64,000 bases of DNA from Flavobacterium rhamnosiphilum (GTDB lineage Bacteria; Bacteroidota; Bacteroidia; Flavobacteriales; Flavobacteriaceae). Within the stretch, counting starts at the first letter, position 1; every line of letters begins with the position of its first letter. Positions 33,936 to 43,999 of the stretch are shown here, piece by piece. The notes beneath the pieces were generated by a model that ran no database searches, was not told where the DNA came from, and saw only the letters and a list, made by a program, of their open reading frames with translations. The position numbers were made by a program, and so were the translations under genes. The stretch spans positions 88,167 to 152,166 of the forward strand of contig NZ_SMLG01000009.1 of NCBI RefSeq assembly GCF_004349195.1. The letters run 5' to 3'.

Positions 33936-34988
33936 CTATTGCTGCCCTTTAGGCAGAAATCTGTTAATATCAATTTCCTTATTTAAAGGCAGCTGATTTT
34001 CTATATTTTCAAATAATGCTTTTGCCATTGCCGGTCCTAGCATGACTCCTCTAGTTCCCAAACCATTCAGAATATGTATTGATTCATAATTTTGATGTGT
34101 TCCTACTAACGGTCTTCTGTCTTTTACAGTAGGTCGAACGCCGGCAAAATGCTCTATAATTTCAAAATCGCAGCTGATAATTTCTTTTATTCTTGTTACT
34201 AATTCCGTTTTTCCCTCTTCAGTAGGCAAATCTGTTTTATCTTTCCAATTATACGTTGCTCCAACTTTGAATAAATCATTCCCTAGTGGCAAAATAAATA
34301 CACTTGTATTTACAATTACATCTAAATCCAACTCAGGCGCTTTAATAATAAAAAGCTCACCTTTGGTTCCGTCTAAAGGCAAATGATTGAAATAAGGATT
34401 GGCATGCATACCGAAACCTTCCGCAAAAATGATATGCTTGGCTTGAATATTTTTATAATGAATACTGTCCGATTCAATTTTTAAAGCATCATAATCAAAT
34501 GCTTCTTCTTGAAATAAATTGTTTTGTTTCAGGTATTCCCTGTATTTATTTAAGAGCAAAGCGGTGTCCACATAACCCGTTTGTAAAACTTCGCCATACC
34601 CGTAAGGAGAATCAATTCCTATATATTTTTTAGAAATTAATTGTGTAGATAAAAAAGGAGCCAGCGCTATTTTATCCGAAGCAGCAAACCAATTATTCTG
34701 TTCTTCAACGGAAAAGAATTTTCTTAAAATAGGGCTTTTGAAATCAACTTTGCAATTTAATTTTTCTTCTAAAAAAGTATAAAATTCATTCATCAATACT
34801 AATTGCTCTTGAGCCTGCCACACCTCGCTAAAACGTTTTAAAATAACCGGATTATACAAACCTCCTGCAATTTTGGATGAATTTTGAGAATTATTATCCA
34901 ATACAAAAATAGATTTATCATTACGCAAAGCAATCTCTGCAAATGAAATACCTGCTAAACCAGAACCAATAATTAAATAATCAATCAT
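33936..34988 (-). CDS. FAD-dependent oxidoreductase, DAO family
   Basis: About 350 residues from ATG 34988. The N-terminus is a Rossmann FAD site (DYLIIGSGLAGISFAEIALR, GxGxxG with Glu/Asp downstream in VLDNNSQ). GGLYNPVILKRF and the C-terminal GVRPTVKDRRPLVG and GLGTRGVMLGP are typical of DadA/glycine-oxidase-like enzymes. It oxidises an amine or amino acid; the substrate cannot be read. The frame could start 12 bases earlier, but ATG 34988 places the FAD motif at the normal distance. It follows the gld cluster on the same strand behind a terminator. Confidence 0.87.
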   Translation of the reverse strand: MIDYLIIGSGLAGISFAEIALRNDKSIFVLDNNSQNSSKIAGGLYNPVILKRFSEVWQAQEQLVLMNEFYTFLEEKLNCKVDFKSPILRKFFSVEEQNNWFAASDKIALAPFLSTQLISKKYIGIDSPYGYGEVLQTGYVDTALLLNKYREYLKQNNLFQEEAFDYDALKIESDSIHYKNIQAKHIIFAEGFGMHANPYFNHLPLDGTKGELFIIKAPELDLDVIVNTSVFILPLGNDLFKVGATYNWKDKTDLPTEEGKTELVTRIKEIISCDFEIIEHFAGVRPTVKDRRPLVGTHQNYESIHILNGLGTRGVMLGPAMAKALFENIENQLPLNKEIDINRFLPKGQQ

Positions 34989-35032
34989 TTGAAATAACAC
35001 CTTTTAAATAAATGCAAAGTAAACACATTAAA

Positions 35033-35070
35033 ACAAAAAAACTCTTACCATTACAGTAAGAGTTTTTTAT
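35033..35070 (-). terminator. Terminator of the gldKLMN operon
   Basis: The hairpin ACTCTTAC/GTAAGAGT with a 7-base loop is followed by T-runs on both strands, directly after the gldN stop. Confidence 0.8.
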
Positions 35071-35088
35071 TATATTTTAAAATCGGTA

Positions 35089-35988
35089 TTAATAATTCCA
35101 CATATCTTGTTCGAAATTGCGAATTTTTTCTTTTACTCTTTCCGATTCTAATAATTGATTTTGAGCGTTATCTACCATGTATTCTTCAATAGTTCTATCT
35201 CCGTATACATTTTCTTCTTTGTAAATAACACTATTAAAACGCCTAGAGTTTAATATTTGATCAAATGAAACTGGCATCGCTGAATTTTTATCATTGAAAG
35301 CTTTTGCTTCATGTAAAACATCTCTAGCAGCTGGGAAAAATACCCAAAACAACTCAACATACTCTTTTTCTTGATTATCACTTTTCAATGAAAATACATC
35401 AGGCGTCATAGGACAAATACCAAGTAAACGATATTTTAATTCACTTTGACGTTTGTCAAAGTACCAATATCCTTTAATCTTGTATTGAGCGACATCTTGA
35501 GCAGTAAGGTCGTAAGGAATAATATATTCCGGAGATATATTTTGACCCGCATTGATTTGTTCCTTACCAGTGTCAGTAGTATCAACAGTAGTTAAAGAAG
35601 CTTGAATATCTTGCATGGATTTTTTAGTATTAAAATAACCATCGGTATATACTTCAGTAATTTTACCATTCTTCATCGCTTTCGTCAATACGTCATATAA
35701 AGAACGTCTATCCGAACCAATATTTGCAGTATCAATTGGAAAATACAAAGCAAAATTAATTTTTTCACTTAAGTCAATAATTTCCCATGTAGTCTTACTC
35801 ATTAAAACATCTCTATCATGCACATAACCATAGGCTAATGGTTTGTCATTATCTGAAATGAGTTGTGCCGCAGTTTTAAGTCCTATTTGGTCCGGAGTTT
35901 TTGCATTAAGCAAATTAGATTGCCCAAAAGAGGCGAAACTTCCCGTAATAGAGACAATAGCGATTAAAAAATTTCTTAGATTCATCAT
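35089..35988 (-). CDS. gldN: Type IX secretion ring protein GldN
   Basis: About 299 residues from ATG 35988. Signal peptide to about SFGQ, then a periplasmic protein with LTAQDVAQYKIKGYWYFDKR and the RTIEEYMVDNAQNQLLESER tail, characteristic of GldN/PorN. GldN forms part of the periplasmic ring with GldK and GldM under the outer membrane and is needed for T9SS secretion and gliding. The frame is open 12 codons further up, but the chosen start directly precedes the signal peptide. It is last in the gldKLMN operon, 9 bp after gldM. Confidence 0.95.
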   Translation of the reverse strand: MMNLRNFLIAIVSITGSFASFGQSNLLNAKTPDQIGLKTAAQLISDNDKPLAYGYVHDRDVLMSKTTWEIIDLSEKINFALYFPIDTANIGSDRRSLYDVLTKAMKNGKITEVYTDGYFNTKKSMQDIQASLTTVDTTDTGKEQINAGQNISPEYIIPYDLTAQDVAQYKIKGYWYFDKRQSELKYRLLGICPMTPDVFSLKSDNQEKEYVELFWVFFPAARDVLHEAKAFNDKNSAMPVSFDQILNSRRFNSVIYKEENVYGDRTIEEYMVDNAQNQLLESERVKEKIRNFEQDMWNY

Positions 35989-36033
35989 GGTTTCATTATA
36001 AAATATTAAAGTAGGTTTTGACAAACGAACTCA

Positions 36034-37581
36034 TTATAGTATTTCGTAAATTACTGGAGCCGTTCTTGGTAATAAATAACTACCTGCACCAACAAGTTTT
36101 GTTTTAATTTCAGAGATAGTAACCTGATCCCCTCTTCCCGCTTTAGAAAGAACTGCTTTACATTGAGCATTTAATTTGTTTCCTTGCACAACCACAGTAG
36201 GCTGACCAGTGACTTTTAAATTAAATCCAACTACGTTTAATCCAACTTCAAAATCAAAATCAACTAATTTTGCTCCTATTGTTGAAATTTCCAAACTTGA
36301 CTTAGGTCCTTTAACAACACCCATTTCACCTCTAATCGTTCCAGTTGGACCAGGAATACCTTTTATTCTAAAGTTTTTCTTATCCGAAACTTTAGAACCG
36401 TCAGGAAGTGTACCAGTTACATTAATAACCACTTCAGAACCTGAACCCGGACTCATGTTATATTTACCACCACCCGCAGAACTTAATCCTGGAGCACTAG
36501 CTGAAACTTTATCTGCAGTAACACCTGCAAAAGAAATAGTCATTGGGTTTACAACACCTCTATAAACTACATTCATTTTATCAGCAGAAATAGTAGCCGA
36601 CTTTGGTCTCGCAACAACAACGTATTTATCTTTAATAGGCAAACTAACCACTTTTCCATTTTCATCAAAATTGAAAGAACCACCAATTGAATGTTCTCCA
36701 ATACCACCCGCACCAAAAGAGAATTTGGCTTGACCAGCTTCTGCTGAAACACTAGAACCATTTATAATTACTGATTTTGCTTTCAAAGAAGGATCAAATT
36801 TACCAAGTATAATTTTACCAGTTACTGCTTCTCCTTGAAAGAATACAGATTTATCCATAACTACAATCGGCTGATAAGCTGTAAGGGAAGCTGCTGCAAC
36901 CAAATCTGATTGAAACATTCCTGTCATTACATCGCTTTCCGTTGTTTTGATATCTGCCTGCAATTGAGACAATTTAGTAATTGTAGCAATAAGTGGATAT
37001 CCTTTATAGTTGTAATCTATCCAATCTAATTTAGCACCTGCTTTTTCAGAATAAACTGGTTTTGTAGCAAATCTTGCTTCAATCTTTTTCATTTCAGATT
37101 CAGCAATTGAACTTCCACCAATCGCTTTTATCTGAGTTGAGAAATTATTAATCTTATCTAAAAACTCTTTCCCTTGTTTAGAAACTCTATCACCTGTAAA
37201 GAACATTCTGTCAATTAAATCGCCTTTATCCATTTGCTCGTATGGCAAATTTCCTTGCGCATCTTTTACAAATTTTTTAGTAACAGATGTTTTGATGTTT
37301 TCTAAATAGTCATTAAACTCTTTAGACAAAGCTCTAATTTTTTCAACTTTAGCTTTTTTATCCCCAAATTGCCCTGGCTGGTCCACCGCTTTTTGAGCTA
37401 ATTGTTGAAATGAACTTTCATTTCTAGTATCAGTTATAGAGTTAGACTCTACTATTTTATTGTTTAAAATCCCAAAAGCTGATAATACCTCTTTGGACAT
37501 ATTTAATGCTAACATCGCGATAAAAACCAAGTACATTAGGTTTATCATCTTCTGTCTAGGGGTTAGTTTTCCTCCTGCCAT
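36034..37581 (-). CDS. gldM: Type IX secretion motor protein GldM
   Basis: 515 residues, the usual GldM length. The N-terminus MAGGKLTPRQKMINLMYLVF contains the single membrane helix with the conserved residue pattern. A long periplasmic part of several beta domains follows, ending TAPVIYEIL. With GldL it forms the proton-driven rotary motor of T9SS and gliding, and its periplasmic shaft contacts the GldK/N ring. It lies 45 bp after gldL. Confidence 0.97.
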   Translation of the reverse strand: MAGGKLTPRQKMINLMYLVFIAMLALNMSKEVLSAFGILNNKIVESNSITDTRNESSFQQLAQKAVDQPGQFGDKKAKVEKIRALSKEFNDYLENIKTSVTKKFVKDAQGNLPYEQMDKGDLIDRMFFTGDRVSKQGKEFLDKINNFSTQIKAIGGSSIAESEMKKIEARFATKPVYSEKAGAKLDWIDYNYKGYPLIATITKLSQLQADIKTTESDVMTGMFQSDLVAAASLTAYQPIVVMDKSVFFQGEAVTGKIILGKFDPSLKAKSVIINGSSVSAEAGQAKFSFGAGGIGEHSIGGSFNFDENGKVVSLPIKDKYVVVARPKSATISADKMNVVYRGVVNPMTISFAGVTADKVSASAPGLSSAGGGKYNMSPGSGSEVVINVTGTLPDGSKVSDKKNFRIKGIPGPTGTIRGEMGVVKGPKSSLEISTIGAKLVDFDFEVGLNVVGFNLKVTGQPTVVVQGNKLNAQCKAVLSKAGRGDQVTISEIKTKLVGAGSYLLPRTAPVIYEIL

Positions 37582-37626
37582 ATTTTCTACTAATTAGTTT
37601 GTTGTTTTTTTATAGTTTGAAACTAA

Positions 37627-38274
37627 TTATCCTTTATTACCCATTGCAGAAAGCATACCACCGTAAACATTGTTTAATGATGCAATATTTGCAGTCATAG
37701 ATTGCATTTGTTCTTTTAATTTTCCAGCGTTTTCAGCAATTTCTTTATTTGCTTCAGCATTTCTTGAAGCGCTTTCCAATTGTACTTTGTATAGGCTATT
37801 TAAAGATTCCATCTGTGCCGCAGCCATAGATAATTCTTCGCTGTATTTTTTAGTTGCAGAAATAGAATCTACCGTTGGAGCAATTCCTTTAGCAGCTGAT
37901 TCAAAATTTTTGATACTGTTTCCTAAACTCGCCATTAATTCTCCATCAATCTTAGCGTCTTTCAACATTGCATCCAATTTTTGAGACAACAATCCTTGAG
38001 CATCTGAAGGAGTTTCTACTTTTGGTTTTCCTCCTCCTTTTACTCCATTTGCCAATTCAGGATAAACCAATGTCCAATCTAAATCATCATCAACCGGTTC
38101 AAAAGCAGAAAGAGCAAAAATTAAAGCTTCTACTACAAGACCTATTGTAAGCATTAAATTCCCGGTAATAATACCAAATTCAATATGAGTAATTTTGAAT
38201 AATGCTCCAATAATTACAACCGCAGCTCCCATACCGTATGCGAAATTCATTTGTTTTTTACTTAGTAATGCCAT
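37627..38274 (-). CDS. gldL: Type IX secretion motor protein GldL
   Basis: 215 residues. Two N-terminal membrane helices (FAYGMGAAVVIIGALFKI and NLMLTIGLVVEALIFALSAF) include the conserved acidic residue in the second helix (VVEALIF). A cytosolic coiled-coil tail (about 80-215) follows. GldL forms the inner-membrane ring around GldM. Length and features are normal. Confidence 0.97.
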   Translation of the reverse strand: MALLSKKQMNFAYGMGAAVVIIGALFKITHIEFGIITGNLMLTIGLVVEALIFALSAFEPVDDDLDWTLVYPELANGVKGGGKPKVETPSDAQGLLSQKLDAMLKDAKIDGELMASLGNSIKNFESAAKGIAPTVDSISATKKYSEELSMAAAQMESLNSLYKVQLESASRNAEANKEIAENAGKLKEQMQSMTANIASLNNVYGGMLSAMGNKG

Positions 38275-38315
38275 AATAGTTTTTTTTTAAGTTTAATAGA
38301 TCCGGTTTCTTTTAT

Positions 38316-39725
38316 TTATTTCTTTTTCCCGTTTCCGGTAGTTTGAACTCCCATATAATCCTGAACAGTTCTAAAGCCAATGTAACTTCTGGCGGAATCA
38401 GCATATTCGTGATCGCGTGTAGAAACCTGCAACATATAGGAAACATCTTTCCAAGAGCCACCTCGAACAACTTTTCTTTGATTTTTATAATCCTGAACAT
38501 TTGGATTCATCGAAGAAACATATTCGTAAGCATTTGGATCATAAGATGAATCTGTCCATTCAGAAACGTTTCCTGCCATATTGTAAAGATTATAACCATT
38601 TGGCTCATAAGACTTCGCTTCTACTGTATACAAAGCTTCATCTGCAGCGTAATCCCCTCTATTTGGTTTAAAATTAGCCAAAAAACAACCTCTGTCATTT
38701 TTAGTATAAGGTCCACCCCAAGGATAAGTAGCTGATTCTAAACCACCTCTAGCTGAATACTCCCATTCTGCTTCTGTTGGTAATCTGAAAGAGTTTATTA
38801 AATCGTGACCTTTCTTTTTGGATTTTATGTAGGTATTTTTATTTAAAGTTCTCCAAGCACAAAAAGCTTTTGCCTGAGTCCATTTTACCCCTACAACTGG
38901 ATAATCTCCGTAGGCTTTATGCCAGAAATAATCATTATGCATCGGCTCATTGTAAGAATAAGTAAAATCTTTAATCCAAACTGTTGTATCAGGATATACT
39001 TTTACTTCTTCTGTTCTGATGAAATTTTTTCTATTTCCTACTTTGGCTTTTGCAGCCGCCTGAATATCCATCCAAGAGTAACGGAATTTTAATTTATCCA
39101 CATCTATAGTTCGTAATCCATTGTATGAAGCCTCTATTGGCAAATACATTGAATCCATCACTTCAGCGTAATACGCATCAGGATACAACTTAGTATCTTT
39201 GATTAATTTCACTTTTTTATTCAATTTTCTTCCCGCATAAGGATCGTCTGCAGTACCTATACTGTAATAATTATCATACATGTATTTATCGTAGGCAGTC
39301 ATCTTTTCAGGATCAGAATCATTAAAAGCAAAATCACCGATACTTCCGGCATTTTTACCTTTACCTTTAGGGTCTCCTGCACCAGCAGTCTGTCCGCTCA
39401 TATCCGCAAGAATAGCCAATCGAACTCTCATTGTAGAGTCTTTTACCCATTCTACAAATTGACGGTATTCACTATTGGTAATTTCAGTTTCATCCATGTA
39501 AAATGAGCGAACGGTAACTGTTTTGGTAGGAGCATCTTCAACATTAGCTAAATCAGCATCTGATTTACCCATAATAAAAGCACCGCCAGGAATCAAAGCC
39601 ATTCCATAAGGTTTTTCAGGATGCCATTTCCCTCCATTTATACCAACTAATTCTCCTTTATCGCTTGATTTACCACAGCCAATTAAAAGGGCCAAAATTG
39701 ACGTATATGCAATGAACTTCTTCAT
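38316..39725 (-). CDS. gldK: Type IX secretion ring lipoprotein GldK
   Basis: 469 residues. The N-terminus has a lipobox (LLIGCGKSS). The body is a formylglycine-generating-enzyme-like domain (MALIPGGAFIMGKSDADLAN, YMDETEITNSEYRQFVEWV, and SFRLPTEAEWEYSARGG with NVSEWTDSSYD). In GldK this fold is structural. It forms the outer-membrane-associated T9SS ring. It is first in the gldKLMN operon, with 268 bp of AT-rich leader upstream. Confidence 0.97.
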   Translation of the reverse strand: MKKFIAYTSILALLIGCGKSSDKGELVGINGGKWHPEKPYGMALIPGGAFIMGKSDADLANVEDAPTKTVTVRSFYMDETEITNSEYRQFVEWVKDSTMRVRLAILADMSGQTAGAGDPKGKGKNAGSIGDFAFNDSDPEKMTAYDKYMYDNYYSIGTADDPYAGRKLNKKVKLIKDTKLYPDAYYAEVMDSMYLPIEASYNGLRTIDVDKLKFRYSWMDIQAAAKAKVGNRKNFIRTEEVKVYPDTTVWIKDFTYSYNEPMHNDYFWHKAYGDYPVVGVKWTQAKAFCAWRTLNKNTYIKSKKKGHDLINSFRLPTEAEWEYSARGGLESATYPWGGPYTKNDRGCFLANFKPNRGDYAADEALYTVEAKSYEPNGYNLYNMAGNVSEWTDSSYDPNAYEYVSSMNPNVQDYKNQRKVVRGGSWKDVSYMLQVSTRDHEYADSARSYIGFRTVQDYMGVQTTGNGKKK

Positions 39726-39993
39726 ATTAATTTGGTTATCTATTCATTATTTTTAAGTGTGTAAACCTATTTATTATTTATTAATAAAACAATATTTTTG
39801 CTCTGAAATAAATTTGAGCTCAAAAATAATGTTAAATAAAATACAAAAAAAATATTTTGCCGACAAAATGCTAAAAAAATCGATAAAATACACAAAAATT
39901 GATTTTTTTATGTGTTTTACAATGTTAAGCTTATAAATCGCGTTAATTATTAAACTATTTTTAAGGATTGAAGTATAACTCTCAAATAATTAA

Positions 39994-41145
39994 TTACAAG
40001 ATATTCTTACGTTGCGCTTTCCACCATCTTTCAGGTAATTCTTGATTGCATGCCAATAAATATTCATCGTAAGAACATGGTAATAACGTATTTCTTTTTA
40101 GTTTATTATTACCATTCGAAATAAATGGGATTTCTATCCACCATCGGTCTGTTTTATCACTTTTATAAAAAACAAGTTCCTCTTCCTCCAATGGGACAAT
40201 GTATTTCAAATAATTTTCTTTACTTCCAAAAGGATACTCATTAGAACGATAATGAAACCCTTCTATAAAATACCAAATTATTTGTGCTATGATGACAGAT
40301 TCTTGTGCCGAATTATTATGGTTGAATATCCCAAAAGAGGATACTTTATCACTGATACCTGCATATCGTGACAAAGAACAAATTTCTTTTCCATTAAAAC
40401 CATTTGGCGCAAACGAAATGAAATTTCCTGAATCAGATGATTTAACTGAATTCAGATCAATACTTACCAAATCAGCATCTCTAAAAACGGGTTCCGAAAT
40501 AGAGATATTATTCGAAACTTCTCCTAATCTATAGGCGTCGAAAAACAATTTCTCTATCAAATCTATTTCTTCCTGAGAATTAAAATACGTTTGATACCCT
40601 ATATTACAATAATTGAAAAGATTATTAGGTTCGTCTACAATAATTTTTGTCAAATAGGAAGAAGCCGAAACCTCCTCTTCATCCTTACCAAAATCAAATT
40701 TATTATCAATGGAAACCAAGTTGACCATTTGTTCCAAGTCATCATAAGCTCTGTAAAGCGCATACGTCAAGTCTTGGGAACCGCCAATAACTATAGGAGT
40801 GATTTTTTTCTTGATTAGACTTGCAACTACTTTTTTTACTGCAAAATAAGTATCTTCAACAGAATTCCCGGCAAGAATATCACCTAAATCAGCAATTGAA
40901 GCGTCCCAGTTTCCCGGAAATAACCCATATAACTCTTTTCTCAGCGGCACTAAATCTACATCCGAAACAGCTTTTTTATCTCCTCGATTTTCTAAAACGC
41001 CTATTACGGCAATTTTAATCTTATTTAAATCCGGAAATTGTTTTTCTGTATGCAATACAATTTTACTTCCCAATTGCTGAGAAGTCAATCCGTTTATATA
41101 ACTAAGGATTTCATCATCTACGGGTTTCAGAAAGTCAAACTCCAT
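39994..41145 (-). CDS. Arginase/formimidoylglutamase-like protein with degenerate metal site
   Basis: 383 residues with the arginase/ureohydrolase fold: KIAVIGVLENRGD, VIGGSQDLTYALY, LVSIDNKFDFG and LVSIDLNSVKSSD. The metal ligands are mostly replaced. GGDHS is GGSQD, DAHxD is DNKFD, and the SxDxDxxDP motif has become SIDLNSVKSSD. It is therefore probably not a working binuclear-manganese hydrolase. It lies between topA (1-bp gap) and gldK on the same strand. A structural or regulatory role is possible; the link to gliding is only positional. Confidence 0.82.
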   Translation of the reverse strand: MEFDFLKPVDDEILSYINGLTSQQLGSKIVLHTEKQFPDLNKIKIAVIGVLENRGDKKAVSDVDLVPLRKELYGLFPGNWDASIADLGDILAGNSVEDTYFAVKKVVASLIKKKITPIVIGGSQDLTYALYRAYDDLEQMVNLVSIDNKFDFGKDEEEVSASSYLTKIIVDEPNNLFNYCNIGYQTYFNSQEEIDLIEKLFFDAYRLGEVSNNISISEPVFRDADLVSIDLNSVKSSDSGNFISFAPNGFNGKEICSLSRYAGISDKVSSFGIFNHNNSAQESVIIAQIIWYFIEGFHYRSNEYPFGSKENYLKYIVPLEEEELVFYKSDKTDRWWIEIPFISNGNNKLKRNTLLPCSYDEYLLACNQELPERWWKAQRKNIL

Positions 41146-41146
41146 T

Positions 41147-43663
41147 TTACTTCTTTTTTGCTACTGGTTTCTTTGCTACGGCTTTCTTTGCGGGTGCTTT
41201 TTTGGCTGCTACTTTTTTAGCCGGTGTTTTCTTGGCAATCATTTCCTGAACTTCAGCCAATGTCAATTTTGTAGCATCGACATCTTTACTTAATTCAATT
41301 TTGATTTTTCCTTTGGTGATAACGGAACGTCCCCAACGGGCTTTTTCAACTAAAATGCCTTCTTCTTCCCAATTATGCAAAACCTTATCAATATTCTTTT
41401 GCAATTTATCTTCAATCAAGGCTTCAATATCCATTTGAGACAGATTATCAAAGTTATATTTTTTACTTACATTAATAAACAAACCGCTCCATTTGATAAA
41501 AGGACCAAAACGACCCACACCTTTCTGTACGCCTTCCCCTTTATAAACTGCTATTGGCGCATCGGCGGCTGCTTTTTCATCGATTAATTCTTTAGCTCTT
41601 TCAAAATCTACGTCTAACGGATTTTCACCTTTTGGCAAAGAAACAAAAGCGGCACCGTGACGAATATAAGGACCAAAACGACCATTACTCACCTCAACTT
41701 CCTCATCTTTATATTCTCCCAGCTTTTTTGGTAATAAAAACAAATTCAACGTTTCCTCTAAAGTGATGTTTCCAATATTTTGATCAGCCATTAAGCTGGC
41801 AAATTTTTTCTCTTCATCATCAGCAGCTCCAATTTGAGCCATTGGTCCAAATTTCCCTAAACGCACCGAAACCGGCTTCCCTGTTTTTGGATCTGTTCCC
41901 AGAATTCTTTCACCGCTTTCTCTGTCTGCATTCGCTTCTACATCTTTTACTATTGGGTGAAATTTATCGTAGAACTCTTGCATCATTTTTGTCCAAACAA
42001 TATTTCCTTCTGCAATTTCATCAAAATCCTGCTCCACTTTTGCAGTGAAATTATAATCTAAAATGTTTCCGAAATTCTTAACCAAGAAATCCGTGACAAT
42101 CGTTCCAATATCTGTAGGGACTAATTTCCCTTTATCAGAACCTGTATTTTCTTTCAACAACTTCTCTCCTACTTTCCCGGATTGCAAAGTCAGTTGCGTA
42201 TAATTACGTTCCTGACCGTCAAGATTTCCTTTCTCCACATAATTTCTATTGATAATCGTAGAAATTGTTGGCGCATAAGTAGAAGGACGACCAATGCCTA
42301 ATTCCTCTAATTTTTTTACCAAAGAAGCTTCGGTATATCTTGCAGCAGCACGAGAATATCGCTCGGTTGCGGTAATATAATTGTTTTGTAATTTCTCGTT
42401 GACTTTCATCGCTGGCAACATGCCTTCTTGCTCTTCTTCATCGTCATCATGACCTTCCAAGTACACTTTCAAGAAACCTTCGAAAAGCAAAACTTCACCA
42501 GATGCCGTGAATATTTCACCGTGATTGTTCGCTTCAATTTTCACGTTAGTACGTTCTAATTGTGCATCACTCATTTGCGAAGCCAACGTTCTTTTCCAAA
42601 TCAAATCATACAAACGGGCTTGATCTCTGTCAATATCTACCGTATGACGCGACATATCCGTAGGACGAATCGCCTCGTGCGCTTCCTGTGCCCCTTTGCT
42701 TTTATTGACAAAAGTTCGAGGCTTAGAGAATTCTTTTCCGTAGGATTTGATAATTTCGGCTTCGGCAGCTTCCATTGCATCTTTGGATAAGTTCACACTA
42801 TCCGTTCTCATATAAGTGATAAGCCCGGCTTCGTACAAACGCTGTGCGAGTTGCATGGTAATTCCAACAGGCAGATACAATTTACGAGCGGCTTCTTGTT
42901 GTAAAGTCGAAGTGGTAAATGGACCAGTTGGTGATTTTTTGGTAGGCTTCGTTTCTAAATCGGCTACCTTATATGTAGAACCAATATTTTTATTTAAAAA
43001 ATCTTCGGCTTCTTTTTTAGTATTGAAATTTTTAGGCAGTTTTGCTTTGAATGTTTTTCCGGATTCATTAGTGAATTCAGCCACAACAGAATACGTTGCA
43101 ATTGCATTAAAGTTTTGAATTTCTCTTTCACGTTCTACAATCAAACGAACAGAAACCGATTGTACACGACCTGCAGAAAGTCCACCTTTTATTTTTCTCC
43201 AAAGTACAGGCGACAATTCATACCCAACCAATCTGTCCAAAACACGACGCGCTTGTTGTGCGTTGACCAAATTATAATCGATTTCACGTGGATTATCAAT
43301 TGCTTTTAGAATCGCAGTTTTAGTAATTTCGTGAAAAACTATACGCTTGGTTTTCTTCTTGTCTAATTTTAATTCTTCAGCTAAATGCCAAGAAATAGCT
43401 TCTCCCTCGCGATCCTCATCACTTGCTAACCAGACCATTTCGGCATTTTTGGCTAAAGTCTTTAATTTGCTTACCAACGCTTTTTTATCAGCAGAAACTT
43501 CGTATTTGGGTTTAAAACCATTTTCTACATCTACACCAATTTCTTTGGAAGGCAAGTCTGCAATATGCCCATAACTGGACTCTACTTGAAAATCACTTCC
43601 TAGAAATTTCTCGATTGTTTTTGCCTTTGCAGGGGACTCAACTATAACTAAATTCTTTGCCAT
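41147..43663 (-). CDS. topA: DNA topoisomerase I
   Basis: About 838 residues from ATG 43663. An N-terminal Toprim domain (NLVIVESPAKAKTIEKFLG, SDEDREGEAI), the catalytic Tyr in GLITYMRTDSVNLS, and C-terminal repeats (NGRFGPYIRHGAAFVSLPKG, GRFGPFIKWSGLFI) replace classical zinc fingers. A Lys/Ala-rich tail (KKTPAKKVAAKKAPAKK) probably binds DNA. It relaxes negative supercoils. The frame is open 7 codons upstream, but MAKNLVIVES is the family's normal start. Confidence 0.97.
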   Translation of the reverse strand: MAKNLVIVESPAKAKTIEKFLGSDFQVESSYGHIADLPSKEIGVDVENGFKPKYEVSADKKALVSKLKTLAKNAEMVWLASDEDREGEAISWHLAEELKLDKKKTKRIVFHEITKTAILKAIDNPREIDYNLVNAQQARRVLDRLVGYELSPVLWRKIKGGLSAGRVQSVSVRLIVEREREIQNFNAIATYSVVAEFTNESGKTFKAKLPKNFNTKKEAEDFLNKNIGSTYKVADLETKPTKKSPTGPFTTSTLQQEAARKLYLPVGITMQLAQRLYEAGLITYMRTDSVNLSKDAMEAAEAEIIKSYGKEFSKPRTFVNKSKGAQEAHEAIRPTDMSRHTVDIDRDQARLYDLIWKRTLASQMSDAQLERTNVKIEANNHGEIFTASGEVLLFEGFLKVYLEGHDDDEEEQEGMLPAMKVNEKLQNNYITATERYSRAAARYTEASLVKKLEELGIGRPSTYAPTISTIINRNYVEKGNLDGQERNYTQLTLQSGKVGEKLLKENTGSDKGKLVPTDIGTIVTDFLVKNFGNILDYNFTAKVEQDFDEIAEGNIVWTKMMQEFYDKFHPIVKDVEANADRESGERILGTDPKTGKPVSVRLGKFGPMAQIGAADDEEKKFASLMADQNIGNITLEETLNLFLLPKKLGEYKDEEVEVSNGRFGPYIRHGAAFVSLPKGENPLDVDFERAKELIDEKAAADAPIAVYKGEGVQKGVGRFGPFIKWSGLFINVSKKYNFDNLSQMDIEALIEDKLQKNIDKVLHNWEEEGILVEKARWGRSVITKGKIKIELSKDVDATKLTLAEVQEMIAKKTPAKKVAAKKAPAKKAVAKKPVAKKK

Positions 43664-43681
43664 TGCTCTATTTTTCTGAGA

Positions 43682-43689
43682 CAAAAGTA
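43682..43689 (-). promoter_or_regulatory. Candidate -7 box for topA
   Basis: On the minus strand TACTTTTG matches TAnnTTTG and lies 18 bases before the topA ATG. No clear -33. Confidence 0.4.
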
Positions 43690-43953
43690 TCTATTTTTTT
43701 TAAATATCGGGCTTTTGATTTTATTTTTGAGCGATTTCACAACCATCAACAGATAAGTTCTGGAGATACTCGGCTGTTTTTTAGCCCCGACTGCAGTGAA
43801 AAGCCTGGAGCAAAAAAGTAAAAGTTTCCTGTTCTAAAAAAGCGACCAATCCCGATAGCTCCATTCTTAGACTAATTCCCAACCCCTTCAGGGTTTAAAA
43901 CTCTGAAAGGGTTTCGAATTGTACAAAACATTGTTAATTCTTAATCTGACATC

Positions 43954-43985
43954 TTGTCATATTTATTTGAATTGCGTTATCTTTG
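43954..43985 (+). promoter_or_regulatory. Promoter of miaB
   Basis: TTG at 43954-43956 and TATCTTTG at 43978-43985 are spaced by 21 bp, matching the Bacteroidota -33/-7 promoter. The -7 box ends 14 bases before the ATG. Confidence 0.65.
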
Positions 43986-43999
43986 TGCTTTGAAAATAC

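Larger units (their letters stand above)
43664..43999. other. topA-miaB divergent intergenic region
   Basis: It holds the topA -7 box, an imperfect hairpin at 43881-43913 (AACCCCTTCAGGG against CTCTGAAAGGGTT) and the miaB promoter. A GC-richer stretch at about 43780-43860 (CCCGACTGCAGTGAAAAGCC, CCCGATAGCTCC) looks like a dispersed intergenic repeat. It shares the GCAGTGAAAA core with 5691-5700. No gene is seen. Confidence 0.5.

Noticed and set aside
38316..39725. GldK as an active formylglycine-generating enzyme
   Set aside because: The fold matches, but the position in gldKLMN and the lipoprotein signal identify the T9SS ring component, in which the domain is structural.
39726..39993. Promoter of gldK
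   Set aside because: A TATTTTTG on the minus strand (39821-39828) fits the -7 consensus, but the nearest -33 candidate is only 15 bp away and the region is very AT-rich, so chance matches are likely.
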